Assembly (NCBI GenBank): GCA_900455085.1
Contig: UGTZ01000001.1
Span: 248,001-312,000 of the forward strand
Reading direction: 5' to 3'
Source: Providencia rettgeri
Lineage (GTDB): Bacteria; Pseudomonadota; Gammaproteobacteria; Enterobacterales; Enterobacteriaceae
Length of the DNA stretch: 64,000 bases
Positions 7,584 through 16,226 of this stretch are shown piece by piece; position 1 is the stretch's first letter, and every line of letters starts with the position of its first letter. The notes beneath the pieces were generated by a model. That model did not search any database. It was not told where the DNA came from and saw only the letters and a list, made by a program, of their open reading frames with translations. The position numbers were made by a program, and so were the translations under genes.

Positions 7584-8498
7584 ATGTACCATTTACGTAC
7601 ACCGAAAGACGATATTGAATTTGCAACTTATTACCATTTTCGCTGGGAAATGTTGCGAAAACCGTTTAATCAACCCCTAGGTTCTGAAAAAGATGGCTAT
7701 GACTTAACGGCACACCATCAAATGGTCGTCGATGATAAAAACCGTATTCTTGCCATTGGTCGTTTGTATATTAATGCTGACAACGAAGGCGCTATTCGTT
7801 TCTTAGCCGTTAACCCGGCAATGCAGGGAAAAGGGCTTGGTAAGTTGATTATCATGGCACTGGAATCTGTTGCTCGGCAAGAAGGGGTAAAACGCATTGT
7901 ATCAAGCGTTCGTGAAGAAGCAGTTCCATTTTTCAATAAAATGGGGTTTGAAAATCGAGGGCAAGTAGCAGGGCAGCTAAAAACGCCAGTGCGCCATTAC
8001 TTGATGATCAAACCCATTGAGACATTAGACCAAATTCTGCATCGCCCAGACTGGTGTGGCGAGTTACAACAAGCCTGGTATAAGTATATTCCATTGAGTG
8101 AAAAAATGGGTGTCCGAATCGACCAATACACAGGAACTCGTTTTATTACCACCATGCCAGAAGCGGGCAACCAAAACCCTCATGAAACCATATTTGCAGG
8201 GAGCCAATTTTCATTAGCTACCCTAACAGGGTGGGGGCTGATTTGGCTATTAATGCAAGAACACCAGCTTGGTGGTGATATTGTGTTGGTCGATGCCAGT
8301 ATTCGTTATGGTAAGCCAGTAAGCGGTAGGCCGACAGCAACTGCGGACTTAGCCAATATGAGCGGTGACCTTGACCGCTTAGCGCGAGGTAGCAAGGCGC
8401 GAGTAAAACTGAACGTTGAGGTTAGTAACCCTGATGGTAAAGTAGGCGCTGTATTCAGCGGTGTTTATATGGTGTTACCTGTAGAAACAGCCAAGTAA
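7584..8498 (+). CDS. fabY: Fatty acid biosynthesis protein FabY (YiiD): GNAT plus thioesterase-like fusion
   Basis: The N-terminal half is a GNAT acetyltransferase fold (GRLYINADNEGAIRF, NPAMQGKGLGKL) and the C-terminal half is the YiiD_C hot-dog/thioesterase-like domain (FAGSQFSLATLTGWGLIWLL). The E. coli homologue has been linked to initiation of fatty acid synthesis; the exact reaction is less settled than the fold. I chose the ATG at 7584 (MYHLRTPK), preceded by GGGGGAA, over the GTG at 7557 overlapping the dtd stop. The protein is 304 residues from that start. It follows dtd directly, as in E. coli. Confidence 0.9.
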   Translation: MYHLRTPKDDIEFATYYHFRWEMLRKPFNQPLGSEKDGYDLTAHHQMVVDDKNRILAIGRLYINADNEGAIRFLAVNPAMQGKGLGKLIIMALESVARQEGVKRIVSSVREEAVPFFNKMGFENRGQVAGQLKTPVRHYLMIKPIETLDQILHRPDWCGELQQAWYKYIPLSEKMGVRIDQYTGTRFITTMPEAGNQNPHETIFAGSQFSLATLTGWGLIWLLMQEHQLGGDIVLVDASIRYGKPVSGRPTATADLANMSGDLDRLARGSKARVKLNVEVSNPDGKVGAVFSGVYMVLPVETAK

Positions 8499-8514
8499 AG
8501 TTACCCATTGAATA

Positions 8515-8551
8515 TTAAAAAAGAAAGGCAGGTTCGATTGACCTGCCTTTT
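8515..8551. terminator. Bidirectional terminator between fabY and yicH
   Basis: A perfect 10-bp stem (AAAGGCAGGT/ACCTGCCTTT) lies between two convergent genes. The minus strand continues with CTTTTTTAATATT and the plus strand with TTTTG, so it can serve both. Confidence 0.85.
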
Positions 8552-8577
8552 GTATTTCTATGAATTGACAGTTTTTA

Positions 8578-10331
8578 TTAATTGCTAAGTGCGGGGAGCG
8601 GTTCTGCCAAAGAAGGCTCAGTAGGCTGCAAATCGGTTTCGGACTCTACTGAAGAGGTGACAACCCCGTTCACAACAGTACGGAATAGACGTTTACCTTG
8701 CAATGGTATGGCCATCAATTCCCCATTCAAACTTTTTTCCACTGATGGGGCGAGCAAATCACCTTGTAATGTTGCATCAAAGTCACCGATGACTTGAGCG
8801 GGGAAGCCTGCCCAACCCCATTGATTTAAATCAACGAGGTCAATATTAGAACCTGATGCTCTCAGTAAAAAGGGAACTTTTTTCGGTTCTTGCTTTACCA
8901 GCAAGCCAATTTTACTGATGCCTTTATCGGTACTGACCGTTAAGCTCACCGCCGCTGAGGATTTACCACTTTGACGTACTTCAATAAATGGCCGGCGTAC
9001 GAGAACTTGGTTGATTGTGCCGCTATCTGCAGTAAATGTCGCTTTACCGTTCCAAATTCCCCACTGTTTTTGTTTAATCAAATCGACATTTTCGATATTG
9101 CCGCTTAGAGCGGTCAATTCGAAAGGAAATTGTGCCTGGATATTCATCAAAAGTGATTGAGAAAGGGTGAACTTTTTGATGTTTAAACCAGATAACCACG
9201 TTGGGGTTGGTTCTGCGAAGAAGGACAACCAATTTTCAGGTAAGGTATATAAGATACCCGCGAGTTTACCTTCGTCAATGGTTAGTATTTGATCATTACG
9301 TTGCCAAGACCCACTGAGATTAAAGACACCTTTATTATAGTAACCCGATAACTTATTGATATTAAGGCTGTCGCCATTGATACTTAGCTCACCAATTAAG
9401 GTACTCAGTTGCTGGTCTTTTACGACGAATTGGTCGACATTAAAGCTAATATTGCCTTTGGGATTAGTCCAGCTTCCTCTTAAGAAGCTGAGTTGGTCAA
9501 TTTCGGTACTTAAGCCAGAAAGTGCCCAATCCCTTCCTTGGATATCAACGTTGGTTAATTCTACTTGTTTGACCTGCAGCGATTTTTCACTCGTTATTGC
9601 ATCAAATAGTGAATCGAAATCAACATTATTTTCCCAGCCGACTTTATTCATGGTGAGGGAGTCAACCATGATAGAGCCATCGCTAAGTACCTTCCCAGCA
9701 CCCGCAATATAGCCATTATTTAAGTAGGCACTTGCTTGGCTTATTTCTGTTCCTTGCTGCTGCAATTTACCGGTAATGGCAACATTCTTGAAGGAAAGGC
9801 CATTGAATTTTAATTGGTTAGAGGTAAATCGAAAATCACCGTAACCAAAAGGGGATTTTTCGGCTGGTTTCCAAGGGTAATTCCTCCCGTGAAGCCAGTG
9901 AATTGCACAGTATCGTTGTCTTTTTTAAGCGTAATTTGGCTATTTTCAAATTGCAAAATATTTGCAGAAATAGGGAACAGCACCGTATTTGGTAAGACGG
10001 TTGTCGATAATGTTCCTTGAGTGATAACCAAACGTTTGATAGCCGTACCGCTAAATAGATTTCGCCAATTAACATCAATTACGACTTGTCGTGAATCTAA
10101 AGAGAGATCACTGTTTTTAGACGTTAATTTAACATCTTGGAAAATGAATTCACCGGGGTTAGAAAACTCATGTCCCATAATTCCTACATCAATATCGTAG
10201 TCGGTAAATTTACTTAAAAATTGACTGGAGTAGGATGCACCCCAACGGGTTTGTAGCCCGATATAAGTAAAAATAAACAATAGCAGCAGTAACAAAAGTG
10301 CATAGGTAGTAAATTTGATTAACCATTTCAC
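8578..10331 (-). CDS. yicH: AsmA-family protein YicH (frameshifted in this sequence)
   Basis: YicH belongs to the AsmA-like envelope proteins, which are anchored by one N-terminal helix and have a long periplasmic beta-rich body; this superfamily is linked to phospholipid and outer-membrane homeostasis. The N-terminus (MKWLIKFTTYALLLLLLLFIFTY) is a clear signal anchor. The frame breaks at a GGG run at 9875-9877; adding one base joins it to the downstream frame as GGITPWKPAEKSPFGYGDF. The joined protein would be about 584 residues, against 569 in E. coli. It lies after xanP on the same strand, the E. coli order. The break is most likely a sequencing error. Confidence 0.88.
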
Positions 10332-10413
10332 AGTTTACTGCTCCTTTGGTTTGTGGACGAATAGACACAAAAAGAAACCGTCTAATATAGCGACAATTTA
10401 AGGATAGCATACA

Positions 10414-10444
10414 GAAAAACCGCCAGAATGTTCAACACTGGCGG
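10414..10444 (-). terminator. xanP terminator
   Basis: A 7-bp GC-rich stem (CCGCCAG/CTGGCGG) is followed on the minus strand by TTTTTCTG, just after the xanP stop codon. Confidence 0.85.
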
Positions 10445-10457
10445 CTAGAATGAAAGA

Positions 10458-11846
10458 TTATTTTTCGAGAGGGAAGACTAAATTCAGAACAATTGCAGTT
10501 AAACCACCCGCAGCAATCCCCGAAGAAAATAATGTTTTTAGCCAGTCAGGTGCGAATTGTAAAATCAAAGGTTGTTGTGAAACGCCCATACCCACTGCGA
10601 GAGAAAGGGCGATAATCATAATTGCACGGCGATTGAGTGGCTCGCGAGAGACTATCCTTACACCTGAAGCGGCGATGGTACCAAACATCACAATGGTTGC
10701 TCCGCCCAGCACAGGTTCGGGAATTTGTTGCACGAAGCCCGCAACGGCAGGGAACAACCCTAATAACACCAACATTAAAGCGACAATGTAGCCGACATAG
10801 CGGCTTGCCACCCCAGTTAATTGGATAACACCGTTGTTCTGCCCAAAGCAAGAGTTAGGGAAAGTATTAAATACCGCAGAAACCATTGAATTCAAACCAT
10901 TGGCGAGTACGCCACCTTTAATTCGTTTCATGTATAAAGGGCCACGAACAGGTTGTTCTGATACGTCAGAAGTGGCGGTAATATCACCTATCGTTTCTAA
11001 AGAAGTCACCATAAAAATAAGAATTAATGGGATCAACAGGTTCCAGTCGAATGATAAGCCATAATAAAAAGGCTCAGGGACAGTAATAATTGGCTGATTG
11101 GCTTCCACGGGTTGCGCATTTGGCAACATATCCATCCACCAAGCGGCAATATAGCCAACCGCCATCGCGATGACGAGAGAAGCAACGCGCAAGTAAGGGT
11201 TTTTCTGGCGATTCAAGAGGATAATAACGGCTAATACAATCCCCGCTAAAATCAAGTAATCAGGGGAACCAAAAGTATTGTCACTAATAGCACCATAGCC
11301 ACCACCAATGGACGTTAATCCCACTTGAATTAAGGACAATCCAATAATCATCACGACCACGCCAGAGACCAATGGTGTGATAACGCGACGTGCTAAATGC
11401 AAGAAGCGCGAAAGAATGACTTCAGTGAGTGCGGCGACGAGTAAAGTACCAAACAAAGCTGCCATCATGGATGGGATATCAGCACCACCTTGCTTGAGTG
11501 CAACACCTCCCATAATTAAAGGTGCAACAAAGTTAAAACTGGTTCCTTGAATCGAAAGCAGGCCTGAGCCAATAGGGCCCCACGCGCGAATTTGAATTAA
11601 AGAAGCAATACCGGAGGCAAATAAAGACATACTGATGATGCGCTGAGTGTCGTGGGCTGGTAGCCCCAAAGCTTGGCAAATCAGCATTGCAGGGGTAATA
11701 ACTGCGACAAACATCGCTAGAAGATGTTGCCCGGCAGCAAACAAGGCTTGCGGTAGCGGTGGGCGGTCTTCTAATTTGTAGATGAGTTCGCTTTGCGTTT
11801 GTATGGTCGCTTCAGTAGTTTGCTTTTCAGACGTCGCAGTATTCAT
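10458..11846 (-). CDS. xanP: Xanthine permease XanP (NCS2 family)
   Basis: This is a proton-coupled purine permease of the inner membrane. The sequence is nearly collinear with E. coli XanP: LEDRPPLPQ at the N-terminus, GPIGSGLLSIQGTSF, the long central motif TSLETIGDITATSDVS, and the NCS2 signature FGQNNGVIQLTGVASR. I place the start at 11846 (MNTATSEKQ, 462 residues), which matches the family length of 463. In-frame ATGs at 11855 and 11903 give longer forms with an odd Cys/Trp-rich extension. It is divergent from gltS. Confidence 0.95.
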   Translation of the reverse strand: MNTATSEKQTTEATIQTQSELIYKLEDRPPLPQALFAAGQHLLAMFVAVITPAMLICQALGLPAHDTQRIISMSLFASGIASLIQIRAWGPIGSGLLSIQGTSFNFVAPLIMGGVALKQGGADIPSMMAALFGTLLVAALTEVILSRFLHLARRVITPLVSGVVVMIIGLSLIQVGLTSIGGGYGAISDNTFGSPDYLILAGIVLAVIILLNRQKNPYLRVASLVIAMAVGYIAAWWMDMLPNAQPVEANQPIITVPEPFYYGLSFDWNLLIPLILIFMVTSLETIGDITATSDVSEQPVRGPLYMKRIKGGVLANGLNSMVSAVFNTFPNSCFGQNNGVIQLTGVASRYVGYIVALMLVLLGLFPAVAGFVQQIPEPVLGGATIVMFGTIAASGVRIVSREPLNRRAIMIIALSLAVGMGVSQQPLILQFAPDWLKTLFSSGIAAGGLTAIVLNLVFPLEK

Positions 11847-12081
11847 TGCTTTCATTTCTCGCCAACAAAAAACGCATTGTAATGCGAGGATTTTAAAAAG
11901 CAATCGTTTGCGCGTAAAAAATATTGATCAATGTTAAATAAGGTTGTCACATTTTTATATCTTTTAACTTGTATTTATAACAGTTTTTTTTTCTAATCCT
12001 ATAACCTGCTTTTGGCGTTTTAAGGAAGAAATTAACGTCTTACTAGTTTTTGATAATTTTAACAACAGACGAGGTACGTGA

Positions 12082-13296
12082 ATGTATCATCTCGATGTCT
12101 ACGGTACACTGGTAGCAGCTACCTTAGTATTATTGCTTGGGCGTAAACTGGTCAAATCAGTCCCTTTTCTTGAAAAATATACAATCCCTGAACCTGTTGC
12201 GGGTGGGCTGTTAGTTGCTTTTAGTCTTTTATTGCTTAAACAATTATTTGACTGGAGCCTTTCTTTTGACTTATCACTGCAAGAACCTATGATGCTGGCA
12301 TTTTTTGCCACAATTGGTCTTAATGCCAACCTTGCTAGTTTGAAGGCTGGTGGTAAGGCATTGTTTATCTTCATTTTTGTGGTTGTCGGTTTATTACTTG
12401 TCCAAAATACAGTAGGGATTGCTCTTGCTGAATTATTGGGATTAGACCCTCTCATGGGGCTGTTAGCTGGCTCAATTACCTTATCCGGTGGTCATGGAAC
12501 TGGTGCGGCATGGGGGAAAATTTTCACTGAAAATTATGGTTTCCAAAGTGCAACAGAAGTTGCAATGGCTTGTGCTACATTTGGGCTAGTTCTTGGTGGT
12601 TTAATCGGTGGACCTGTTGCACGTTTTCTAACGCGTAATATCCCAACGCCTGGAACGGCTGAAGATGATAAAGACGTTCCAACTGCATTTGAAAAGCCAC
12701 AATCTGGCCGCATGATCACTTCAATGGTTTTAATTGAAACTATTGCATTGATCGCTATTTGCCTATTGGTGGGGAGCTTTATTGCAGGTCAGCTCGCTGA
12801 CACGGTGTTCGCGTTACCTAAATTTGTGTGTGTATTATTTGTTGGGGTGATTTTAAGTAACAGCCTTTCTATCCTTGGCTTCTATCGCGTGTTTGACCGC
12901 GCCGTTTCTGTTATGGGGAACGTCAGCCTATCGTTATTCTTAGCGATGGCTTTGATGAGCTTGAAGTTATGGGAATTGGCGTCATTAGCAATTCCAATGA
13001 TTGTCATTCTTGCAGTACAAGCCTGTGTGATGGCGGGATATGCTATTTTTGTCACTTTCCGTGTGATGGGCAAAAACTATGATGCTGCTATTTTAGCCGC
13101 AGGTCACTGTGGCTTTGGTCTTGGAGCTACACCAACAGCGATTGCGAATATGCAAGCAGTAACGGATAGGTTGGGTCCATCCCATCTTGCGTTCCTTGTG
13201 GTACCAATGGTTGGGGCATTCTTTATTGATATTGTTAATGCGATAGTTATTAAATTGTATTTAATGTTGCCAATATTCCCAACGATTGCTGGGTAG
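12082..13296 (+). CDS. gltS: Sodium/glutamate symporter GltS
   Basis: GltS imports glutamate with sodium across the inner membrane. The 404-residue protein (401 in E. coli) consists of two inverted halves of membrane helices. The family's glycine-rich re-entrant loops are visible in GGHGTGAAWG near residue 138 and GHCGFGLGATPTAIANMQ near residue 348. The ATG at 12082 follows ACGAGG. It is divergent from xanP and convergent with recG, the E. coli arrangement. Confidence 0.96.
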   Translation: MYHLDVYGTLVAATLVLLLGRKLVKSVPFLEKYTIPEPVAGGLLVAFSLLLLKQLFDWSLSFDLSLQEPMMLAFFATIGLNANLASLKAGGKALFIFIFVVVGLLLVQNTVGIALAELLGLDPLMGLLAGSITLSGGHGTGAAWGKIFTENYGFQSATEVAMACATFGLVLGGLIGGPVARFLTRNIPTPGTAEDDKDVPTAFEKPQSGRMITSMVLIETIALIAICLLVGSFIAGQLADTVFALPKFVCVLFVGVILSNSLSILGFYRVFDRAVSVMGNVSLSLFLAMALMSLKLWELASLAIPMIVILAVQACVMAGYAIFVTFRVMGKNYDAAILAAGHCGFGLGATPTAIANMQAVTDRLGPSHLAFLVVPMVGAFFIDIVNAIVIKLYLMLPIFPTIAG

Positions 13297-13330
13297 TTTT
13301 TATTTAATAATAAATCAAGTAAAGCAGGTA

Positions 13331-13364
13331 TTGCCGTGAAAATATTCACGGCAATTTTCATTTT
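13331..13364 (+). terminator. gltS terminator
   Basis: A perfect 10-bp stem (TTGCCGTGAA/TTCACGGCAA) with an AATA loop is followed by TTTTCATTTT on the plus strand, between convergent gltS and recG. Confidence 0.85.
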
Positions 13365-13393
13365 AAGGAACGGATAAAAAGAAGATATAAGAT

Positions 13394-15475
13394 TTAAGCG
13401 TGACTGTATTGTTCTCGCTCAGGTAACCAACGCTCAATAAGCTGTTGCGCATTCTCGGGGTAATTTTGTTGAATATGGCGTGCAAGGCGTTGCACTTCTG
13501 GCAACATATATTGGTCACGTAATAAATCAGCGACTTTAAATTCTGCATTCCCTGTTTGTCTAGTGCCTAATAATTCTCCAGGCCCACGAATTTCGAGATC
13601 TTTTTGTGCAATAACAAAGCCGTCATTGCTGTCTCGCAACACTTGTAGTCTTTGTTTCGCGGTATGGGTTAGCGGGGTTTTGTACAGTAATACGCAGTGA
13701 GATGCGATAGCTCCACGGCCGACTCGTCCTCTTAGTTGGTGCAATTGAGCTAAGCCAAGGCGCTCAGGGTTATCTATAATCATTAAACTTGCATTAGGGA
13801 CATCAACGCCGACTTCAATGACCGTTGTTGCCACAAGCAGCTGAATTTCATTTCTTTTAAAAGCTGCCATAATACTTTGTTTTTCAGCGGGTTTCATTCG
13901 ACCATGAACTAACCCTACTTTCAATTCAGGTAATGCTAGTGCGAGCTCTTCGCAAGTCACTTGAGCCGCTTGTGCTTCTAATAATTCAGAGTCTTCAATG
14001 AGTGTGCAGACCCAATAGGCTTGGCGGCCTTCTTCAATACAAGCTTGGCGAACGCGTTCAATAATATCGTTACGGCGAGTGTCCGGAATGGCGACAGTGG
14101 AGACAGGCGTTCGACCTGGAGGAAGTTCATCGATGACAGAGGTATCTAAGTCTGCATAAGCTGTCATCGCCAATGTACGTGGGATTGGCGTAGCGGTCAT
14201 GATCAATTGATGAGGGTGATACCCTTGTTGTTCACCTTTTTCACGCAGAGCGAGCCGCTGATGAACGCCAAAGCGATGTTGCTCATCAATGATAACAAGC
14301 CCCAGAGCTTTAAAGCTCACTTGCTCTTGGAAAATAGCGTGCGTTCCCACTATCATCGCAACTTCTCCATTTGCAATAGCATCTTGCTGTGCCTGACGAG
14401 CCTTGCCCTTTTGTTTGCCTGCGAGCCAACCGACTTTAATGCCTAAAGGTTCTAACCATTGTTTGAACGTATTGGCATGCTGCTCTGCAAGAATTTCGGT
14501 AGGGGCCATCAAAGCCACTTGTTTGCCATTCTCGATAGCACAAACGGCTGCTAAGGCTGCAACGAGAGTTTTTCCTGACCCTACATCCCCTTGAATCAAT
14601 CGCATCATAGGGGCGTCTTTAGCGAGGTCCGCTTCAATTTCGCCAACAACACGGTTTTGTGCATTTGTTGGTGAAAACGGTAATTGTGCGAGTAACTGAG
14701 ATTTTAACTGGCCACTTGCCACTAAAGGCTCGGCATATAGGCGTTCGTTGCCTGCACGGATGGCTAACATGCTGAGATGGTGAGCGAGTAACTCTTCGAG
14801 GATTAGCCGTTTTTGAGCTGGGTGGTGTCCTTTTTCAAGTTCACTCAAGGCAACATTCGGGGGAGGGTTGTGTAATAAGCGAATGGCATCTGGTAAGCTT
14901 ATCATACCCCGGCTAAGTTCCTCCGGTAATAGCTCCTTGATATTTCCGCTATCGAGTAATCCTAGTGCTTGTTCCATGACTTTACGTAAAGTCGCTTGGC
15001 GAACACCTTCAGTGGTTGGATAAACGGGTGTTAAGTTCTCTTGTAAGCTGATATTGCTAGTATCTTGCGAAACTTTATATTCAGGGTGAATGATTTCTGG
15101 CCCTGTATTTCCTCTGCGAACCTCCCCATAGGCAGTGACCTGTTTTCCTTCCGCTAAGTTATTTTTCATTGCCGCTGAAAAATTAAAAAAACGTAAAGTG
15201 AGGTTGCCTGTGCCATCGGAAATTAAGCTGGTCATCATTCTTTTGCGGCCAAATACGACTTTAGTTTGCAGTATTTCACCCGTAATCGTTGCTGTCGTAC
15301 CGGGTAGGAGATCTTTTATTTGATATAGACGGGTGTGGTCTTCATAGCGCAAAGGAAAATGCAGAAGAAGGTCTTGAACGGTGTTCAAACCGATTTTACG
15401 CATTTTTTCTGACTGGCTTGCTCCAATTCCGTGCAATGAAGTCAGTGAAATGGTATCAAGTAGCCCATTATTCAT
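13394..15475 (-). CDS. recG: ATP-dependent DNA helicase RecG
   Basis: RecG is a fork-remodelling translocase that unwinds branched DNA in repair and at stalled forks. The 693-residue protein (same length as in E. coli) has the N-terminal wedge/OB domain, then helicase motifs: GDVGSGKT (Walker A, near residue 297), DEQHRFG (motif II, with DEQH rather than DEAD), MTATPIPRT (motif III) and LRGRVGRG (motif VI). It is the last gene of the gmk-rpoZ-spoT-trmH-recG strand cluster, 15 bases after trmH. Confidence 0.97.
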   Translation of the reverse strand: MNNGLLDTISLTSLHGIGASQSEKMRKIGLNTVQDLLLHFPLRYEDHTRLYQIKDLLPGTTATITGEILQTKVVFGRKRMMTSLISDGTGNLTLRFFNFSAAMKNNLAEGKQVTAYGEVRRGNTGPEIIHPEYKVSQDTSNISLQENLTPVYPTTEGVRQATLRKVMEQALGLLDSGNIKELLPEELSRGMISLPDAIRLLHNPPPNVALSELEKGHHPAQKRLILEELLAHHLSMLAIRAGNERLYAEPLVASGQLKSQLLAQLPFSPTNAQNRVVGEIEADLAKDAPMMRLIQGDVGSGKTLVAALAAVCAIENGKQVALMAPTEILAEQHANTFKQWLEPLGIKVGWLAGKQKGKARQAQQDAIANGEVAMIVGTHAIFQEQVSFKALGLVIIDEQHRFGVHQRLALREKGEQQGYHPHQLIMTATPIPRTLAMTAYADLDTSVIDELPPGRTPVSTVAIPDTRRNDIIERVRQACIEEGRQAYWVCTLIEDSELLEAQAAQVTCEELALALPELKVGLVHGRMKPAEKQSIMAAFKRNEIQLLVATTVIEVGVDVPNASLMIIDNPERLGLAQLHQLRGRVGRGAIASHCVLLYKTPLTHTAKQRLQVLRDSNDGFVIAQKDLEIRGPGELLGTRQTGNAEFKVADLLRDQYMLPEVQRLARHIQQNYPENAQQLIERWLPEREQYSHA

Positions 15476-15490
15476 GTTTTTTCCTTTTAT

Positions 15491-16204
15491 TTAACCAAAC
15501 TGCCGTCTTTTCATTTTTTCGGTTAATTGCATTTGCGTCCACCACGTGTCATCAGCTTCAATTTGCCCTTGGTTATTGATAAATGGGCGAGGAAGTCCCT
15601 TACGTTTAGCAACTTCAGCCAGTACAGGATAACCGCCCTCAAATAACCAGGTTTGTTGCTCATCAGGTGAGAGTAGACAATGTTCACGCTCGTACATACC
15701 TGCTTGCTGCCGTTGCCTTTGGGCTTCATATAAAATCAACGCAGAAGCGACGGAAACATTCAAAGATTGCACCATGCCAGCCATTGGAATGATAATGTGT
15801 TTATCAGCCAATGCGAGGGCTTGTTGTGAAATCCCTGTTTTCTCTTGTCCCATCATAATACAAGTTGGCAAAGTATAATCAATTTCACGAAAATCAACGG
15901 CATGTTCCGACAAGTTAGTTGCCAAAACCTGCATGTTTTGTGATTTTATTTGGGAAATTGCTTCTTCGGTGGATGTGTGTGAAATAATTTTAACCCAGCT
16001 ATTACTCCCAGCAGCAGAAGAAACGGACAGTTTGACCTGTTGGTCAGGCCAAATAGCATGAATTTGATGGATCCCTACGGCATCGGCACTGCGTACAATG
16101 GCAGAAACATTATGCGGTTTATGAATTTCTTCGAGGCAGAGAGTTAGGTCGGGCTGCCGCATCGCCATCATTTGGCAAATGCGGCGATAGCGGCGTTCAT
16201 TCAT
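15491..16204 (-). CDS. trmH: tRNA (guanosine-18-2'-O)-methyltransferase TrmH (SpoU)
   Basis: TrmH methylates the 2'-O of G18 in the D-loop of tRNAs using S-adenosylmethionine. The 237-residue protein (229 in E. coli) is a SPOUT enzyme: the N-terminal NVSAIVRSADAVG motif and the C-terminal knot motifs MMGQEKTGIS, IPMAGMVQSLNVSVASAL are intact. It lies 22 bases downstream of spoT and upstream of recG in one cluster. Confidence 0.96.
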   Translation of the reverse strand: MNERRYRRICQMMAMRQPDLTLCLEEIHKPHNVSAIVRSADAVGIHQIHAIWPDQQVKLSVSSAAGSNSWVKIISHTSTEEAISQIKSQNMQVLATNLSEHAVDFREIDYTLPTCIMMGQEKTGISQQALALADKHIIIPMAGMVQSLNVSVASALILYEAQRQRQQAGMYEREHCLLSPDEQQTWLFEGGYPVLAEVAKRKGLPRPFINNQGQIEADDTWWTQMQLTEKMKRRQFG

Positions 16205-16226
16205 AGTTATTAATTAGGTATGGTCA

